Shown: positions 10,842-26,300, counted from the first letter of the stretch. The stretch: 64,000 nucleotides of DNA from Paracyclopina nana (GCA_019096065.1 JAGUCH010000005.1:3782001-3846000); one strand, 5' to 3'. Translations and numbers: made by a program. Notes: generated by a model not told the origin, from the sequence alone.

Positions 10842-11336
10842 CGAGATTGTCTGCAAGGAGAAAAAACGCGCAGTTAGCATCCGCGCCAGGACTGCCGAGG
10901 GGGGGAAAAACTAGAAAGCCGGGATTAGTCATCACTCGCGCTTAGCCCCTGATGCTAGCTGGTGATGGGGGAAAGAAGAGGAAAGTAAGTCGTTCCTCTG
11001 GGGGGGGGAATTGAAGCTCACGGAGGACCCGGCCGGTGCCTGCAGTCAGTAGTAAAAGCGTAAATGACGTCGTAGCTCGCGCACCAATCACGAGCCCACG
11101 TTTTCCCGCGCCTCCGTCTTTTGATGGTGCCCATGTGCGCCCGACCGCCTCATTTTAGTGGGACCGGCGGAGCTGAGTGCTCAGCCCAGCTGCCCGGATC
11201 TGCCTCCTTTCTGGCGTGCCTCGTTCGGCCGCCATCTTGGGCGCAGGCGTGTCGGGCCGGTTGAAGTCGCAGTCTGAACTGAGTGTGGCGTCGTTCTTCC
11301 CTCTACGTGAAGCTTTATCCTCGAATTCCATGAAAA
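10842..11336. promoter_or_regulatory. Divergent promoter of aminotransferase and CDK with CCAAT and E2F-like sites
   Basis: The two start codons are 495 bp apart on opposite strands. The GC-rich half towards the kinase contains CCAAT (11084-11088), TTTCCCGC (11102-11109, E2F/DP consensus) and GCCGCCATCTTGG (11228-11240, YY1/Pho-like). CCAAT plus E2F is a common arrangement in cell-cycle gene promoters, which suits the CDK. Confidence 0.55.
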
Positions 11337-14300
11337 ATGGAGCATTTCCAGAAGCTGGAGAAGATCGGCGAAGGCACCTACGGCGTGGTGTACAAGGCCA
11401 GGGACAAGATCACCGACCAATTCGTGGCCTTGAAGAAGATCCGACTCGAAACGTGAGTATGCGCGACGTTTTTGGCGCCATTGCACTTCGTTCGCGAAAC
11501 GTTGTTATGAAAACACGCGTGGTGGCCTTTGACGCCAGGCCGTTCCGCGGAAAAAATAATCCCTCGCCTTTCGCCGACAAAATAGCGTGCATTTTGTGTT
11601 TATAAGTCATGGCTTTGGCGCGTCCTTGAATCTTGGGCTTTCTAACGACGTCGTTTTTTTAGCTCTTTTTTTCCCCGCTGCTCAACCTTGTCAATCTTGG
11701 ACCCAGGAACTAACGCTGTGGTATGTCCGTGACATACGTTTTTTCTGATATCACAGTGAGAGTTACCTAGGTTCCGGATCTTGGCAGATGCGTCAATGAA
11801 TGCCGAAAAAGAAGAAGACTTGTGATCAGTTCCCCAACTCGGATGATTATGATAGCAAAGCCTGTATGACCATTTAGGCTTGGGAGCTCGAACTGGGATG
11901 TGGCTAAGTGCAAGTTGGCAACAACACTAAACACATATCACAGTACGAGTTACCTACGTCTGCTGGCAACTCATCTATAGCTTAATACAGGCATGTGTGC
12001 TATTGTCCCCTGCTTACGCCCAAGGTGAGTCAAGGTAGTTTGGTACTTACTATTTGCACGCTTCCTACTCGTTTTGCGCTCACCATGTTTGCTTGCTGCA
12101 CTCACGCTTACTTTGATTGCTTTTTTGGGCACCGCACCCAACTTGCTTGGGTTCTATTGAGAAACCTGTCTTTTTTGTTTGTTTGCCGTTTGGTATTTTG
12201 TTTTGGTTCGTAGCGTAGCTTGATTGATTGGAATACTTTCAGGGCTGGTTCATAACTAGGGCATCTTTTTGGAAGCTTTTTGGCTACTGCACTCGGACGT
12301 CGAGTCTTTGATCTGGAGTTGCATAGAAATTAACTGTTACGGTTTCCCTAATAAAATAGATGGCAGTAAACCTTCATCATTATATACGCAGTGCGTTTTG
12401 CGTTTTTTGTGCTTCCTCTCAAGGAGGTTGCGCGTTTTTTCTTAAGGATCTTAGCGCTTTGGAGGTGGCGTAGCATGATTCATTGAAAGTTATTGATTTG
12501 TCTCCGCCGTTTTACTATCTCGAGTGTCCTCTCTGCTACATGTGTTGTCTGGCGTCACTCTTTTAAAAAATCGATAGATTTTGTCTGTACAATGTGAGAT
12601 TGGCTGCGTTCGTCCCATCCACATAAAGCTATTATGAGCCCATACCACGAGCTTAGCTTTCAATAGATTCATCAGGCCTTTTGAAAGAATTATTGCTTGA
12701 AGGTTTCAATCATATGAATATGTCCACTGTGCGTAGTAGAACGCATAAAAGTTCAGGAGGAGCGCGTGCTCGTGGCGGCCTCGCGTCGTCGTCGTCGTCG
12801 TCTTCTCTGGTTTTCGAGGCTCTTCAGCTTTCGTCGCCCTCCGCTTGCACGGAGTCCGGAGTCTCGTCGGTGTTGGAAGAGGCTGCTGCTCCTGGTCTTT
12901 GTTCAAGCCTGCCTCGGTCTCTCGTCGGCTTTTCCTCCGAATGAGCTCAGAGGCTGAGGAGGCCATCCTCATCATTGTGAGGTGAGACGCCGGCTGGAGA
13001 GGTTGGAAGGATCCTCTCGCGTTGCGAGGAGTGTGTAGTCTGTACTATGTAGTGTGGTCACTTGGCGGAAAATGTCATCATCATCATGATGTTACGCTTC
13101 CAAACTGGCTGGCTGAGAAAGTGGACGACTCCTGATAAAGCTCTTCACGCAGAGGTGATCTCGTAAATTACAACGTTTCTCTTAGTTGTTGTTGTTCTGC
13201 TGCCTCCGAAGGATCTGAAAAGTCACCTCGCGGCTGAAATCGGCCCAAGCTGGAATGGCGTGGTGGATACAGACACATTGCTTGCATATGTAGCACCACG
13301 TGATTCAGCTTAGGCTGCAGCCTTTGTCATCGTCGCCTCCGGCTTTTTCTTCATCTCTCAGGAACGGTCTAGTTATGATCGTTGTTTTGTATGCCATGCC
13401 AGAAGAGGTACGTTCTCAATTTGGACGGCAGAGCTTGAAAAGTTGAATCTTTTTCGGTTATGTTGTCTGGGTTGCTCAAGCTTCGAAATCTCAATAGTAT
13501 TATGACATTGAGTGCGCTTTATTGTTCATTGTTAATTCATGTGCCATGCAAACAAGTATGAGTCTTGGAGATAATTGGAAGCTCCACAAACGTTCATTAC
13601 CCTCCCTAGTTCCGATCTAATCGATTTTTGCCTTGGCAGGCTAAGAAAACCGACACGTCGTACTAATCACCTTTTCTGGGTGAACTCGTATACGCTGACA
13701 AGTGAGTGGAAAGTTTGCCTAATCTCGTTTTTAGCCCGACCAGAATTGGCTAACTAATTTGAATGGGATTTCCTCTTGGCTGTGCAATGACTCGATCCCT
13801 TAATTGAAAGCAACTTTTTCCCTTTGAAAAACACACGCATCATGATGCTGCGCGCGCACGCAATACCCTATTGCTCAGTAAAGTTCAGTACTGCAATAAT
13901 GCAAAATGTAGCCACTAAAGTTATATGCCATGGTGGTGGTTGTGGCACGCTTCTTCTCCTTCTTCCCTCGCTCTAATTCAATTTTAGACTCACCGAGAAG
14001 ATGGCGAACCACTAAAAATAGGGCAGCCCTCATTTTGTATGCAAGTGTTTTTCGAGCTAGCAATATCAGCTTTGTGTTGACACTGCAGTATCGTGCTAAG
14101 CCAAGTAGTCTCAACCTCGGACCCTGTTGTAGTAGTGGGCTTTTGGTCTTAGAATTTGTGCAACGTAATATATACTCTTCCAGTACTACATTGTCTTGAA
14201 GCTTTTGGCTATTAACGTAATCCTGTCGCAATGAGCCCCTCTTCTCCGCGACCACGAGAATACTACTTGCTACTCTTAGCTCTGCAGTCGCAGAAAACTA

Positions 14301-17300
14301 CTGAGCAAAGTATTTGCGAATTTTACATCCTCCACCTAAATTATTTGAAGCTTGCCTAGGCTCTTCTTTTTTTGCTTTTGAAATAGGATATCCTTCACTT
14401 TCTAGGGCTTAATTAAGGTCGTATGACGTGAGCATCTCCCATCTTGAGTTATCCACCTTTTTTAATTCGTGCCAAGAGTACTTGTTTGCATTTATTGTTC
14501 CACTGTAATTGTATTATTCAGTATTCCCTGTGCAATGCCCTTCACATTCTCCAGCGATGGTAATCAATCCAAATCTGCCACAGCATATGCATTTAGCATT
14601 ACATATATTTGTGACTGGCTACCTCTCTTTCTCCATGCATATCCACATTTTTGGTAGCACTTGTATGCTACGTTGTGCTCTCTAATTGCTCCAGGCCAGG
14701 GGTGCTTAATTGCACTACTATTATTTTTATGACCTGAATAGCCACACTTCAGCCAACATGCCTTTTCTCGAAGATTAATCTAAACTTGATGCATTTGCAA
14801 TTGCCAAAAGCCTCAAGATGCAATACGTACTACACCCATCTCGAAACATGTGTTTTCTTCGTATGTTCGTTCCAAATGGATTATTTGGAGCCCATTTTTC
14901 AGTGTCACTCTCGAAAGCGCGGATGCAATTGCAGTTTACTGAAAATTTTATTGGTTTTCACATTGTTGTGTTGCTACCAGCTGGAAAGCTCCATTAAAAT
15001 CCACTTAGAAGTTGGCTCCTTTACTATTCAAGCACACATTTACTATACTTATTTCAGCGCAGAGTGAAACCCTCGCTCGGAAAAAATTGCAGGGTAGAAA
15101 AACTGCAGCTGCACGAAATCCGGCAATCGTCCATTTTCATGTAGATTTCTCGTCTTGTGCTTCAAGTCAACATTGGAGTGGCTTCTTTTTGGCAGGACAA
15201 ACACCAAAGTCTCACATTAAGGGAGGAAGCTGGAAAGCGGGTGAAACTTTTTAGTCGAGATCCAACAAAGTTGGTTGGTTCACCTTAAAACTGGAAAGAG
15301 GTTGGCAAGAGTCGAAGAAAAAAAGCCATGAGAAAGGAATAGAGAACCGATTGAGAAAGCCACATGAAAGCTACCAACTTTTTGCCCCTATTTCTACTCT
15401 CAGCAGCCATAGCTGCTGATCTTGGATGCTTCTTCGTCTTCTTGGCTTTTATCTCTTATCTGAAAAAAGCTGTTCGTCAGCCAAAGACACGTCATCGGCT
15501 CACAAGAGATGAGAAAACTTCGTTGTCGCGCGCCAGTTGCAATACTGACAATATCAAGAATTAACATCTGATCTAGATTAGCGCGAGAGCATATTCTTTG
15601 CAATGACACCAGCTACTGTATGCTCCAGCTTCTTCAAGTGCAGACTTACTTCTTATTTGCGTGTCGAGAGCCAATGGTATTCATGTGGTGGATATGAATG
15701 TTTCATTATATAAGCTTTCCTGATGAACTTTCTGCTGCTGCTATAACTACCAGTTCAGTTTCATGTTTCATTTCTTCCTTTTTCCTGTGCTCTTCTGTTA
15801 AGTATTCATGCCCTGTTCATCTATAAAGCATGCCTTGTAGGGTAAGGATAATTGGTTTAAAGAAAAGTGATTCTGCTATTTTAAGTGTACCTTTCATATC
15901 TTTTCTGGTGTTTGGTGGGGAAAAATTGATTTTAGATTTGATAAATCCAATATTGTTCTATTTATAGTATGCTAATTTCAAAAAATCATGATTGGCTGCT
16001 TGCAGGTTGACGTTGAGCTAATCTGGTTTTTTTACATCAGCTGAAGGCTCAAAAGTGATTTTTTCCTTTTGTGCAGGGTATACATGAACAGGGCATTAGA
16101 GTTGTTGAGTGCAGCGTTTTTTGCCTCTGCAGATTAGTTTTTTCAAATATAGCATGGGGTGGGAATTGGATATTGGAAAGAAAAGGGAGCTACAACTCTC
16201 TGCTGCTTTGCTCGTTCGAATGAATCAATGATTTATTCGGCCATCCATCCAGCTTTGTGTATTATTGACAATTGTTTATAGAGTTTGTGTTTATCACTCT
16301 GCGCGAGCATCACAGTTTTCAATAATGGAAATTGGCCGCCCTCGAATATTGTTCTCAATTGTGGATTACTCTCAGTCAGCTGTTATGCTACTCAAGATCT
16401 TCGAGTCTTTGATCCAGCTGCGTAAAATATGCCTAAGGACGGTCGCATTACTGATTCGGTCGTATCCAGTAAGCTGTTGCTTGATATTGGATTTTTACAA
16501 ATAAAAATGAACTTGGTCACGAGTAGCTGCCAAAACGGGCACTATATGTAAAGGGTGTTCAGTATTTATACGCCACCGCTCTGTGAAACCACATAACATG
16601 CATGCTGCTGCTGGAGAAACAACTTTCCCATTGGGACACACTGGTCCTGCCAGTCACATCAAAGGCAACCACGAAAAACAAGGGGAAATTGCAAAAGAAT
16701 CGACTTCAATAATTTTCTCAAATGTCAAAGAGCTGTGGCAGAAATACAAAAGAAAAGACGAGGATCCAATAAATCTTCAATGCAAACACACAAAAGGCAA
16801 AATGAATGCTGAGAAGATGCTAACTTGCTTTCAACAACAGCAGTTGTGCATGCTGCTCTGTGTGTGTGTGGGGCTCTCTTTAATTCAAACGAAAGCAGCT
16901 GCTTTCCAATGTGGGAACTTCTTCTACTCTACTCAATCCATTAATTTTTAATTAAAAATATGACTTAAACACTCTGGCGGCGATCATCACAAACCATTCA
17001 TTTTTTAATTCTCATTGTCTCCTTCATATACCCAGAAAAACCCTGCCCAGAGGTGCCAGGGGCTGGCAGAATAGAGATAGCATCATCAGCTTTTTCAAAG
17101 GAGGTGAATGGTTATCTAGAATTAAGCTGGCAGAATCTGCTTCCCATCGAGTGTTGTGCCAGGAAATTGAGTTCAAAGACGCCGTCGCGCGCCACGACGC
17201 GAGAGAAAGACCATATTATGCTTCAGTGCCGTGCTTGCTCGCTGGCAACTTTTCAAAGAGCTTAATTAAGGAGTAGCAGTCGTGGAAGTAAAGGTCCTTT

Positions 17301-20300
17301 TGCTAGCTTTTGTGTGTCTGGACATCAACTACATCAAATCATCTTTGTTCGAGCATTACATTTGCACAACACAATGAGCAGGAGGCAGGGGGACCATTAC
17401 AACTTTTGGCTAACTTGCTTAGAAGCAGACAAAAGCTATTAAATCCGTTATGGATACTTAGCCTCTTCCTAATAATGTTGTACAACACTTAATGAGGTTT
17501 CCAGAGTGGCCTCGGCGTGGCTATTGAGGCCGCAGAGCTTCCGCCAAAAGTCAATGTGACTTGGCTGCTGCCAGTGTTTAAAAAGCATGAAAAATTACGC
17601 TGCATTTGACGTGGAAAATGGCCTCCTGCTACGCGTAATAATATTTTTTCTAGCCCAAAAATGTTTCATATATGCTTGCTTGCTGTAGCATGGTATCATG
17701 TGAAAAAGCATATTTCTGCTAATTCAAGGGATTTCTGTTTGGGGTGTTCTTTTTTCGTAAATGGGCCACGTTTTTATGGGCTATGATTTGGCTCTGGTTC
17801 CCCTTGCAAAAACTTGGAAGGGCAGGCAATTTTGTGCTGTCAGCTATTTGTGTCTATAATGGCGCAGAAGCAAGTAGTAACTTGTTTAGAAAGCCATGAT
17901 TTGTTGGTAGAACCTAGAGAATTTTTGACGTCCTTTTTTTCTCTCAAGCTGACTTCTTCTCTCTTTGATAAAGTTGTAGGCAATTTCCCAAAGGACCACC
18001 ATAGCCATCCATTCCTGCACTCTGGAGATTTTCTAAGCTAAAGTGGCCAAAGCGTTTGCCTTCAAAAAAAGGAGAGAGAGACTTAGTGAGAAGAGAAAAA
18101 GAGCCATTTCTCAATATTTTGACCCTATGCACGTATGACAGATGCTTAATTCTCAACTTTTTGGGGTTAGTGGGCGTAAGTTGATTTACAGTCACGCGAG
18201 TATTTGCTGTGCCTCTAGGTTCCTCTACTTTAATGGAATCTTGCCTGGGGAATTTACTCGTATATTTGGCCTAATAATTATGCAACTTTGAAGCCACTTT
18301 CGTACTAACTCCATATTTTCTGAAGAGCTCAGCATCGATGTCATCACGCGCAAGTTTTTGTGTTGATCTCAGCAAGTTTTGCAGATATCTCTGTGGTATA
18401 CTGCTATATGAAAACCGATATAAATATTTTATATTCCCCCAGCTTTACTTGCCATCAATGGAAGAGCTGATCAATGTGTGCTCAGCAAAAGTAGCTGCTG
18501 CCAAGAAAATGTATTCTAAAGAGCTTAAAAAACTTTTCAAATCTTCTTAGAAGAATGGGAGAAACTGCGAAGAGACCATAGTAGTACTTGCTGAGCTGGT
18601 CTAGTTAAATGAACAAAAACAGTTTGTGTGAACCTTTGAAGTGCCACTGGCAGAACTTGGCAAACAAAAGCAAAGTTGCTTCATATACTTCTTCTTCAAA
18701 ATAAGTAGTTCTCTTGTCAAGGAGTCTGCTGCCAAGCCAGCTACAAACACAAAAGTTTTTCAAGCTGCAAGAAAGAAAATTGCAAAGCAAATCTTCTTCC
18801 CTTTGGATCTCTCGCGGATGTCAGCCAGAGAAGACCTTGGTGGAGGAAAGCTCTTGTTATAGCCAGCCAGGTTTTCGCTTTATGGGAAGCCAATTCTTGA
18901 AACACAAATTGAAGCCAACAATCTCAAAGTTGACCGAAGGAGCAGTGCCTCCTTCAGGCGAAAAATGAGTTGGAACCAACACACAATATAAAAACTTGCC
19001 ACAAAGGTCTTGTGACTAAACCACTTTCGTGAGCACAATGCATTTTCCAGGCCAGGTCCTGGGATGTCAGGGCAAGGAAATTTACAAGATTTGCTCTTAG
19101 GTCTACATGGCTTTCACTTTTCGTTCATGCACTCTCCAGTATAACAAAGGCAATCTTTGGTGTGCAGAAGTAGTACATTGATAAAGTGTATCATTTTTGC
19201 CTCGCCATCGACATCTTGACAGGCTCTTCTCCCCTCAGTGGTTCCAAAGATGATCTCAGAACACGTGTAAGCTTACAGTGTCGCTCCTTCTTTTCTTCTT
19301 CCCTTTGAGATAAGCTTTCATGTTGGATTACTTTTGGTTACTGCTGCATCTTCAGTTGATGTTGCTTCCGCGCGGCGTGCTGGCTGCTAGGAATTCGTCA
19401 TATGCCATTCGACAGGTTCACAATTGAGCGAAGCAAGTGCGGTGAAGCCCCTTCTATCAATTATTGAACTTGAGTTTCGTTCAAGTATATTCTATACATA
19501 GAAGTGGAGCATCTTTTGTATGCCTTCAGTTTTTGAATAAGCGAGGCATCTCTACTGATTTCCTTTCCTGACGGAAGCCTATTTTTGATATAGAAAGACG
19601 CGCGAGTGTACTGTAAACGAGATACTATGCTCATTGTGTATCATCTCGTGAGTCAAAGGATGTTGCTTTCTTGGATGATTGGCATTTGCACTCTCTCTCT
19701 TTTTCTGCATCTGGCATCAGCCTTCTTCGCTGATTCCCTAATTGGCATCGCCAAACGAAAGTTGGTCCATAATCTTTGTCATTCCATCATGTAGGTTGTT
19801 GTGTCGAAGATATGGCAGAACAGTTGCTGATGCTGCTGCATTCCAATTTGGCTCCTCCTGGTACGATGTCATTAACCTCGGTCATTTTACTTTCATTGCT
19901 AATAAAACGATGATGTCCAAGATGGCTTTTCTGCTTCAGGCTGGCTAATGTCTCCTGAGGCAATACTTTGTTAAGCAGGTCGCCATATCCTCGGGGCTGT
20001 GCACACTGGGACTCTCGCATATCCTTAAAGCCCTTTATGGGGAAAATTTTGTCACGGCTCCCTTGAGGTGTGCCAACGGGTGCTTGATGAAAGCCGCATA
20101 AAATCCACCCTATATGATAGCGCGTTTGTTGTGCCTGTACCTCGGAGAGGAAACTGGGAACTTAAGCCTAATAAAAACTGGAAAACTCATCAAGACTTTT
20201 CTTCTTTCAAGTTCCTTGACTCCAGGCAAGGAAGTGAAATTGGCATCCAGATTGTGACTGCTCCACATTCTAACTTGAACTAGACTATGCCAAATTCAAT

Positions 20301-23300
20301 TATCGGTTTGGAGGCAGCAGCTCTGCTTTTTCTGCATACAGCTATGGGATTCATTAAAAATCCCAATATTTTTATCCCACCACCAGTAGGCCATCGAGAG
20401 CCAAGAACGACCCAGCATGTAGCAGAGCTACGCGCGTCATTAATTTGAGCACATCGATTAAGAATGGTTTTGCGCTCGCGCGCAATAAGAAGGGACGAAA
20501 ATCACTTCTTTTTTACCATTTATAGCTTCTTTTGCGTTGCGGCAATTTTTTTATGTAGACAACAAGGCCTCCCTAACTTGAGCTCAGATGCACAGCAATA
20601 AAATAACTTTTGCTCCAATATTTCAACAGCCTCGCAAGTCGGCAGCTTTTGTCAATACGCCGTTCGAGCTCGTTTTTGTTTGAAGTTAGGAGCTGGCCTT
20701 TAAAGTCGACCAGCTAGCTAGCCTCAAGTGCCAAACCACAGTAGTGTATTTTCCCCTCAGAAACCAATTTGTGCAGACTTATATTGTTTCATGTTTTCAA
20801 GTATATTGCTCACTGCCTCAAAAATTGGCCAGACACAATTGATAGGAAATTGAAAAGAGAAAGAGGGATGCTGCAAAAAATAGAGGATATGTGTAGTAAA
20901 ATTAATATGTCGGGCGAGGGGAAGGCAAATGTTCTTTTTTATTCTGCTCCTGTTTGCTCGCACTGTGACTTCCAACTCAGGAGGAGACTGCCACTGCAAA
21001 TGGCAATCTCGAGTGAGTATAGCACAATATGCGGAAGAGTGAGAAAGACATGCATGCATGCCATATAGTGGACAGAATGGCCAATATGCCAACAACTAGC
21101 TACGACGACGGCGAAGCTATTGAGAATTCAGCAGATGCTTACACACAAAAGCCAATTTCCAAAGCAGTGGCTCGATTTTGGTTTCGCAATTGGGTCACGA
21201 GTGTTTGATTGCAAACCTCAGCTGGCTAAGATTGCATTTATTGAGCGTTATTTGATTATGCCTCTTGATTGCTGTTTAATGCACTCAATAGATTGAGGAG
21301 GATGTTCGGGAAATATGGCGCGAGCCTCCGCTGCCACGAGGGTGTCAATCATGTGGAAGCATTATCTAATTAGCAAGGAGAGCAAGTGTGCCAAGGAGCA
21401 CGGATCGAGAGAGAACAGCTATGTTATGAATGCAAGCCATGATTGGCTTTCTTGCCCATCGCCAATGACAGCTTCTAATCGTGATTGTAATATGCTTTTG
21501 TGAAATCTGAAAAGAAGCACATTTTTACTCGCGATGGCAAATCCTAAGCAGAATACATTAGAGGGAGCAAAGCAACGTAGCCTCCTATACTGTAGAAAGT
21601 GTGAAAAGACCATTTTTCTCTCCGCCAAAGAATATGATACAACAAGATGAAACAGCTCGTGATGCAATATATGGGAAATATGAATGTAGTAGTCGGTTTA
21701 CATACGTAGCTCCCACCGCGCACGATTGATGAAATGTCAGGTTCAGTTTCAGTATGTGGAAATTGGATGACCTGCCATACTATTGTGCTGCTGTGTCTGA
21801 AAACGTCGGGAGGAGAAAGTCTGCTCTCCCTTTATACTGTACTACTTGCGAGCAATCTGGAAGCTCGGAAAATCATAAATCCTACTACGAGCTTGCGTCC
21901 GTGGAATCAAAATTCGATTTAGTTCAATTTGCATCAAATCAATTGGGGATCGTAAAGAGTTGCACTGATGCCGCGATGGATTCAGAGCAATAAAGGAGGG
22001 CTTTTCAACTTTCGCAGATTCAATCCGAAGGGAACGATTGGAGTGATAAAGATGTCAATCGTGAACTTGCAACTTTGCTAATGCCACATTTTACCAATGC
22101 AGTAAACAAATACACGTTTTAAAAACAACTGCAGATAATGCTAATATTATTTTTCTGTTTATTCTAGGTAAGTTATTTTTTGACTGAAGCTTGCTCTTAG
22201 TGAAAGCACAAGAGTTGTGTGCTTCAATTTTGGGAAAGCAATGGATGTGTCCGGACGTGACCAAAAGTGAATCCATATTTCAGATGTGAGCGCCATTCTA
22301 TTTTGACCCCCTTCTATATAGAGAGCATGCTACATAGTATATCGCCTTTTCCATATTTATTGCTTTTTTCCTCTTTGGGTGTATCTGCTTTTTGTGTGGG
22401 TGTGCGACGTCATATGTACCCCTTTTTATTTTGGTTGTTGCTGGATTGACTTTTGGAAATAGGGGCAAAAAATGTATACATTGCTCCTATCCCGATGCAG
22501 CAGTAGCCTCAGCCTTTCAGATTTCTTTTGGTCGCTTTGATGCTTAATGGCTCGCAAGTCGATTATGCTCGAAACAGAATTCTTCGTACATTCCACAGAG
22601 CTTTTGTAGCTGAAACTTTAGCGGAGGCCTCTAATTAGAATTTATTGACCTTTGTCCTTTTGAGCCCAAAAAAACAGCTAGGTCGTTTTTTTCTCTCAAG
22701 AAAAATGAAATTGCTGGATACAACAAAAGGAGACATTCTCAAAATGTGTTGTAATGTTTACGGCATGAAATAGCTCCGGTGCCCTAGGATATTTATGTGT
22801 AATATTTGCCTTGGCTGCCTTCAGAGAGCACTACAAAAGTTTTTTTAAGGCAACAAGAAAATCCTCGAGTGTGTCGCAACATTCTGCAGGCATTGGCTTT
22901 TTTTGCGGGTCCCAGAGATAGTTTGGTGACATCATGAAATGTAATGCAGCATCCAGGGTCTCTTCTTCGAAAAATTGATTGTGTTCGGCGGCAAAGAACC
23001 CAACCACCAACTTTGCACATTGTTGGACAAAAAGGTTCTTCGGCTTTCACATGATCTGTGGACCCCCAAAAATGTATTGGAAAAAAGGCCAGAAGTAGCT
23101 AGTACACTTGCTGCATCAGTATTTGAACAAAAAAGGTATATTTGATGCTCTTGACTTTTTCATATGTCCTTATATTGCTGATAGCTCCAGTGCGAGCATA
23201 AAGTGCGCTGGTTAATTAGCTCTCTTTTTTTTGAATGCGACACTTTTCAACTTGAGAGTCTGTCAGCTATTTCTAATAAAAACTGGCTTTCTTCGGCGGA

Positions 23301-26300
23301 ATCCTGAGGATTTGCCTATAGAATTTGGTTTATTCATTGAAGCATGATGGCAGCTAGTTTGGCCTAAATTCTAGATAGGCAGCTATCGCATTTTCCAATC
23401 TTACGTCAACCAAAACTGCTACCTCTTACAGGTTGTTGCTAAAAAAGAGAAAGCTTCATAGCAGTTCCTCCTGCTCACCTTGTCAAAATGCATTTGGTGA
23501 AGATTGCCATGTCACTTTACGGGCAACGATTTATCTTTGAAAAATACATAAATCATATTTGCTTTCTTCTTCCCAAGAGATAGCCACGCCTATATTTTTT
23601 GTCTCTCTCGCTCTCTGGAAGTGCTACAAAACCTTGCTCATATTTTGGACTGCCATGCACACTCCCAGTTTTAAGGAAAAGTATTCTTTATTCGGACCAA
23701 ATACTGCTGCTGTAGGAGCCATATTTTTTGCAGAGGCAATTCCATTTTGAGTTGCTGCAGTTTTTCTTAACTACCAACGGCATAAGGTGTATATTTCGTT
23801 GGCCACTCAGATTGAAGAAGTGAGCACCGGGCCCAAACTGGCCGTATTTGTATTCGTTACTACTACTCTTCAGCTGTGTTCATAATTTAACGGCTTTCCC
23901 ATTTAGGCTAATTGATGTGGCCTAATTATTGTAGCAGCGTCATTTTATGCTGTACTGAGTAGCATAACACGACGTCCTTTCTAAGTGAGCTCTAGAGCTT
24001 TTCTAGATCAATTAGTGCTCTGTGTGATCCAATTAAGGTCCGTATTGCTTCTGCCATAAGAGGGCTTTTGACTATTAGAGCAGGAGCGGTGATCTGTCAT
24101 CTTTTTGCGTGATCTATCAATGTGGTGGTCTCTTAAAGCTTACATCCCAGAGTCAGCTTGAGAGTGGCTCAGAGATTTGTGTAATAATTCACGCTTAGGC
24201 GAGGTCAAGTTGAACAACTTTGATCGAACTTTCCTTGCCAGAAAATTTTTGGCCCATGAAACTTTGGCTCCTGGTTGTGTGCATGCTGCTGCCTCACTAG
24301 TTTGCAGTAGCTGAGCCTACGTCTACAATTTTAGCAGAAAAGCAACTCTTTTTGGCAATCTATTTCGTAGTCTATCCTATCTAAACTGTGCAGTGCTGCA
24401 GTAGCAGCCTTGAATTAATTAAGGTCTCTTCTCCAAAGTGTTGTCCACAATATTTTTTTCTCCAAGCGCAATGACAATCTCAGCCCACAAGAGGAAAAAA
24501 GTAGCCTGCTTAGATGTGCCATTAGCATATGCGCGCACGAGCTCGAGGGGAAGGAGGAGCAATATTGCCATATAGTATAGCTTGCTTAATCAATGCAAGA
24601 CATTTTGTGACACCAAATCTTGGCATCTTCTTCATTATCCACAGCTGTGCTGCATTCCAATCTCAGTTTAACCTTTCTTTTGCCATATGTACTGTAGCAG
24701 TTTTTCGTCCCCAATTTTCTCCACTTTTTCAGCAGCTCAGCTGCTTTGGCATCAATCTTGAGAGAGTGTCAAAAAATAGTAGCACGTTCGGCGCAGAAGA
24801 ATAAGCTCTTTCTTTTGGTTTTTGAGTTCTATTCGTTCCATCTGGAAAGTTTCGAAAGCATCTGGAGAGTCACGCAATCATACACCTAAATCAATTGTCA
24901 TCATTGTCAGAGAAAGATGATGGCATGTCAACTTTTGGATTGGGAAAGCAGATTACTGCCTATTGTCAGCCTGGCATTCTTCCCTGGAAACTTTCAATAG
25001 AATTTTCGATCTGATGACAATGCTTGCATTGCTGCTGCCTCCCATATATGTAGTAGTCATATTGCAGGGAAATGGAGCTTGTGGAAGACTTCATAAATCG
25101 AGATAACAAAGCAAAACAAATCAATGAAGGTAGTTTTTTACGTTAAAAGCTTTGTGTGCTCGGCTACATCTTGTACGTAGTAGCAGAAGCTGGAGAATAA
25201 GGAAAGGCAGTGCTGAAAAGGATCCAGTCTGCTTAACTGCACACTTTAATCAAATGCAGTCGTAAGAGGAACTCGAGTAGCATGCCTATTATGCGAGCCA
25301 AATCATGTTGTAAATTAAACCAGAAAGAGATAAAAGGAGGATTTCTGCTCCTACTGCTGCTGCCTGTCAAGAAGGAACGAAATCCTTATGTGCTCATGCT
25401 AAAAAGGAGCTGAAACCTGTTGACCGCACATGCACTACTTCTGTGCTCGTCGTCTAGTTCCTTCTAACGAAGATAACTGAGTGCTCTTTGCAGTCCACTG
25501 CTATACATAGTCAAAAATGTAAATGGTCTGCGGCTCTGTGAAATGTTACTCACACTCTTTGAGAAGGAGAAGAGCTAGGGGGCCCCCGAAAGCTGGCACC
25601 GCATATACTATAGAGTAATGCTGCTGCTACTTTTGCTGCTGCAGGAAAAGCTAGAGTTTCAAGGAACAGTAAAGTTTTTTACTGCTGAGAGATAAGAGCA
25701 GAGCTGCTGGTGGAAACAGCCCAAAGCCCCTTTTCGATCACTGTCATTAAGGAAATAGTTATTTCTTTTAGTTTCAGTGTGGTCAGTTGTTCTAACACTT
25801 GGGAAGAGAAAGAGCCTTCTTCTTCTTCTTCTTCTTCTTCTGCGTCCAATTGTGAAACAAAAAACTTTTCTTTTCTCGTCGCTCCTCTCGCGGTTTAGTT
25901 GTAAAAAAGGACCAGGATACACCATTACAAAAAGAAAGCCAAATTGCTAACCCTCATATACTGTAGCTGTTTCCTTCATTTTTGCCAACCTTTTACCAAC
26001 GCCAGCAACAACAATATGTGTTGCTAATGCATTATTAATTTTGGCCACGAGCCGCGAGCCACGAACATTTGTTACTCTCGTGGTCACTTGTACTCTGTTC
26101 AACTTGCAATCACAGGGGACATAATTTGTAAAAAAAAAAAGAGAATGCCTTTGAGATGGGAGCGAAGGTGCAACTTTGTAGACTTTTCAGGGTCATGCAT
26201 GGCACCAATGTGGATTCCAGTTCGATCCAGCCTTTCGATATTGAAATCGCGCAAGTTTGTTCCATGTGAGTGCAGCAGGGAGAAAGGTTATAGCAAATGC

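Noticed and set aside
12681..12944. Ser-rich open frame over the GTC repeat
   Set aside because: Produced by the trinucleotide run; no gene context inside the CDK intron.
26196..26240. Possible tRNA B-box (AGTTCGATCC)
   Set aside because: No matching A-box or cloverleaf could be folded around it.
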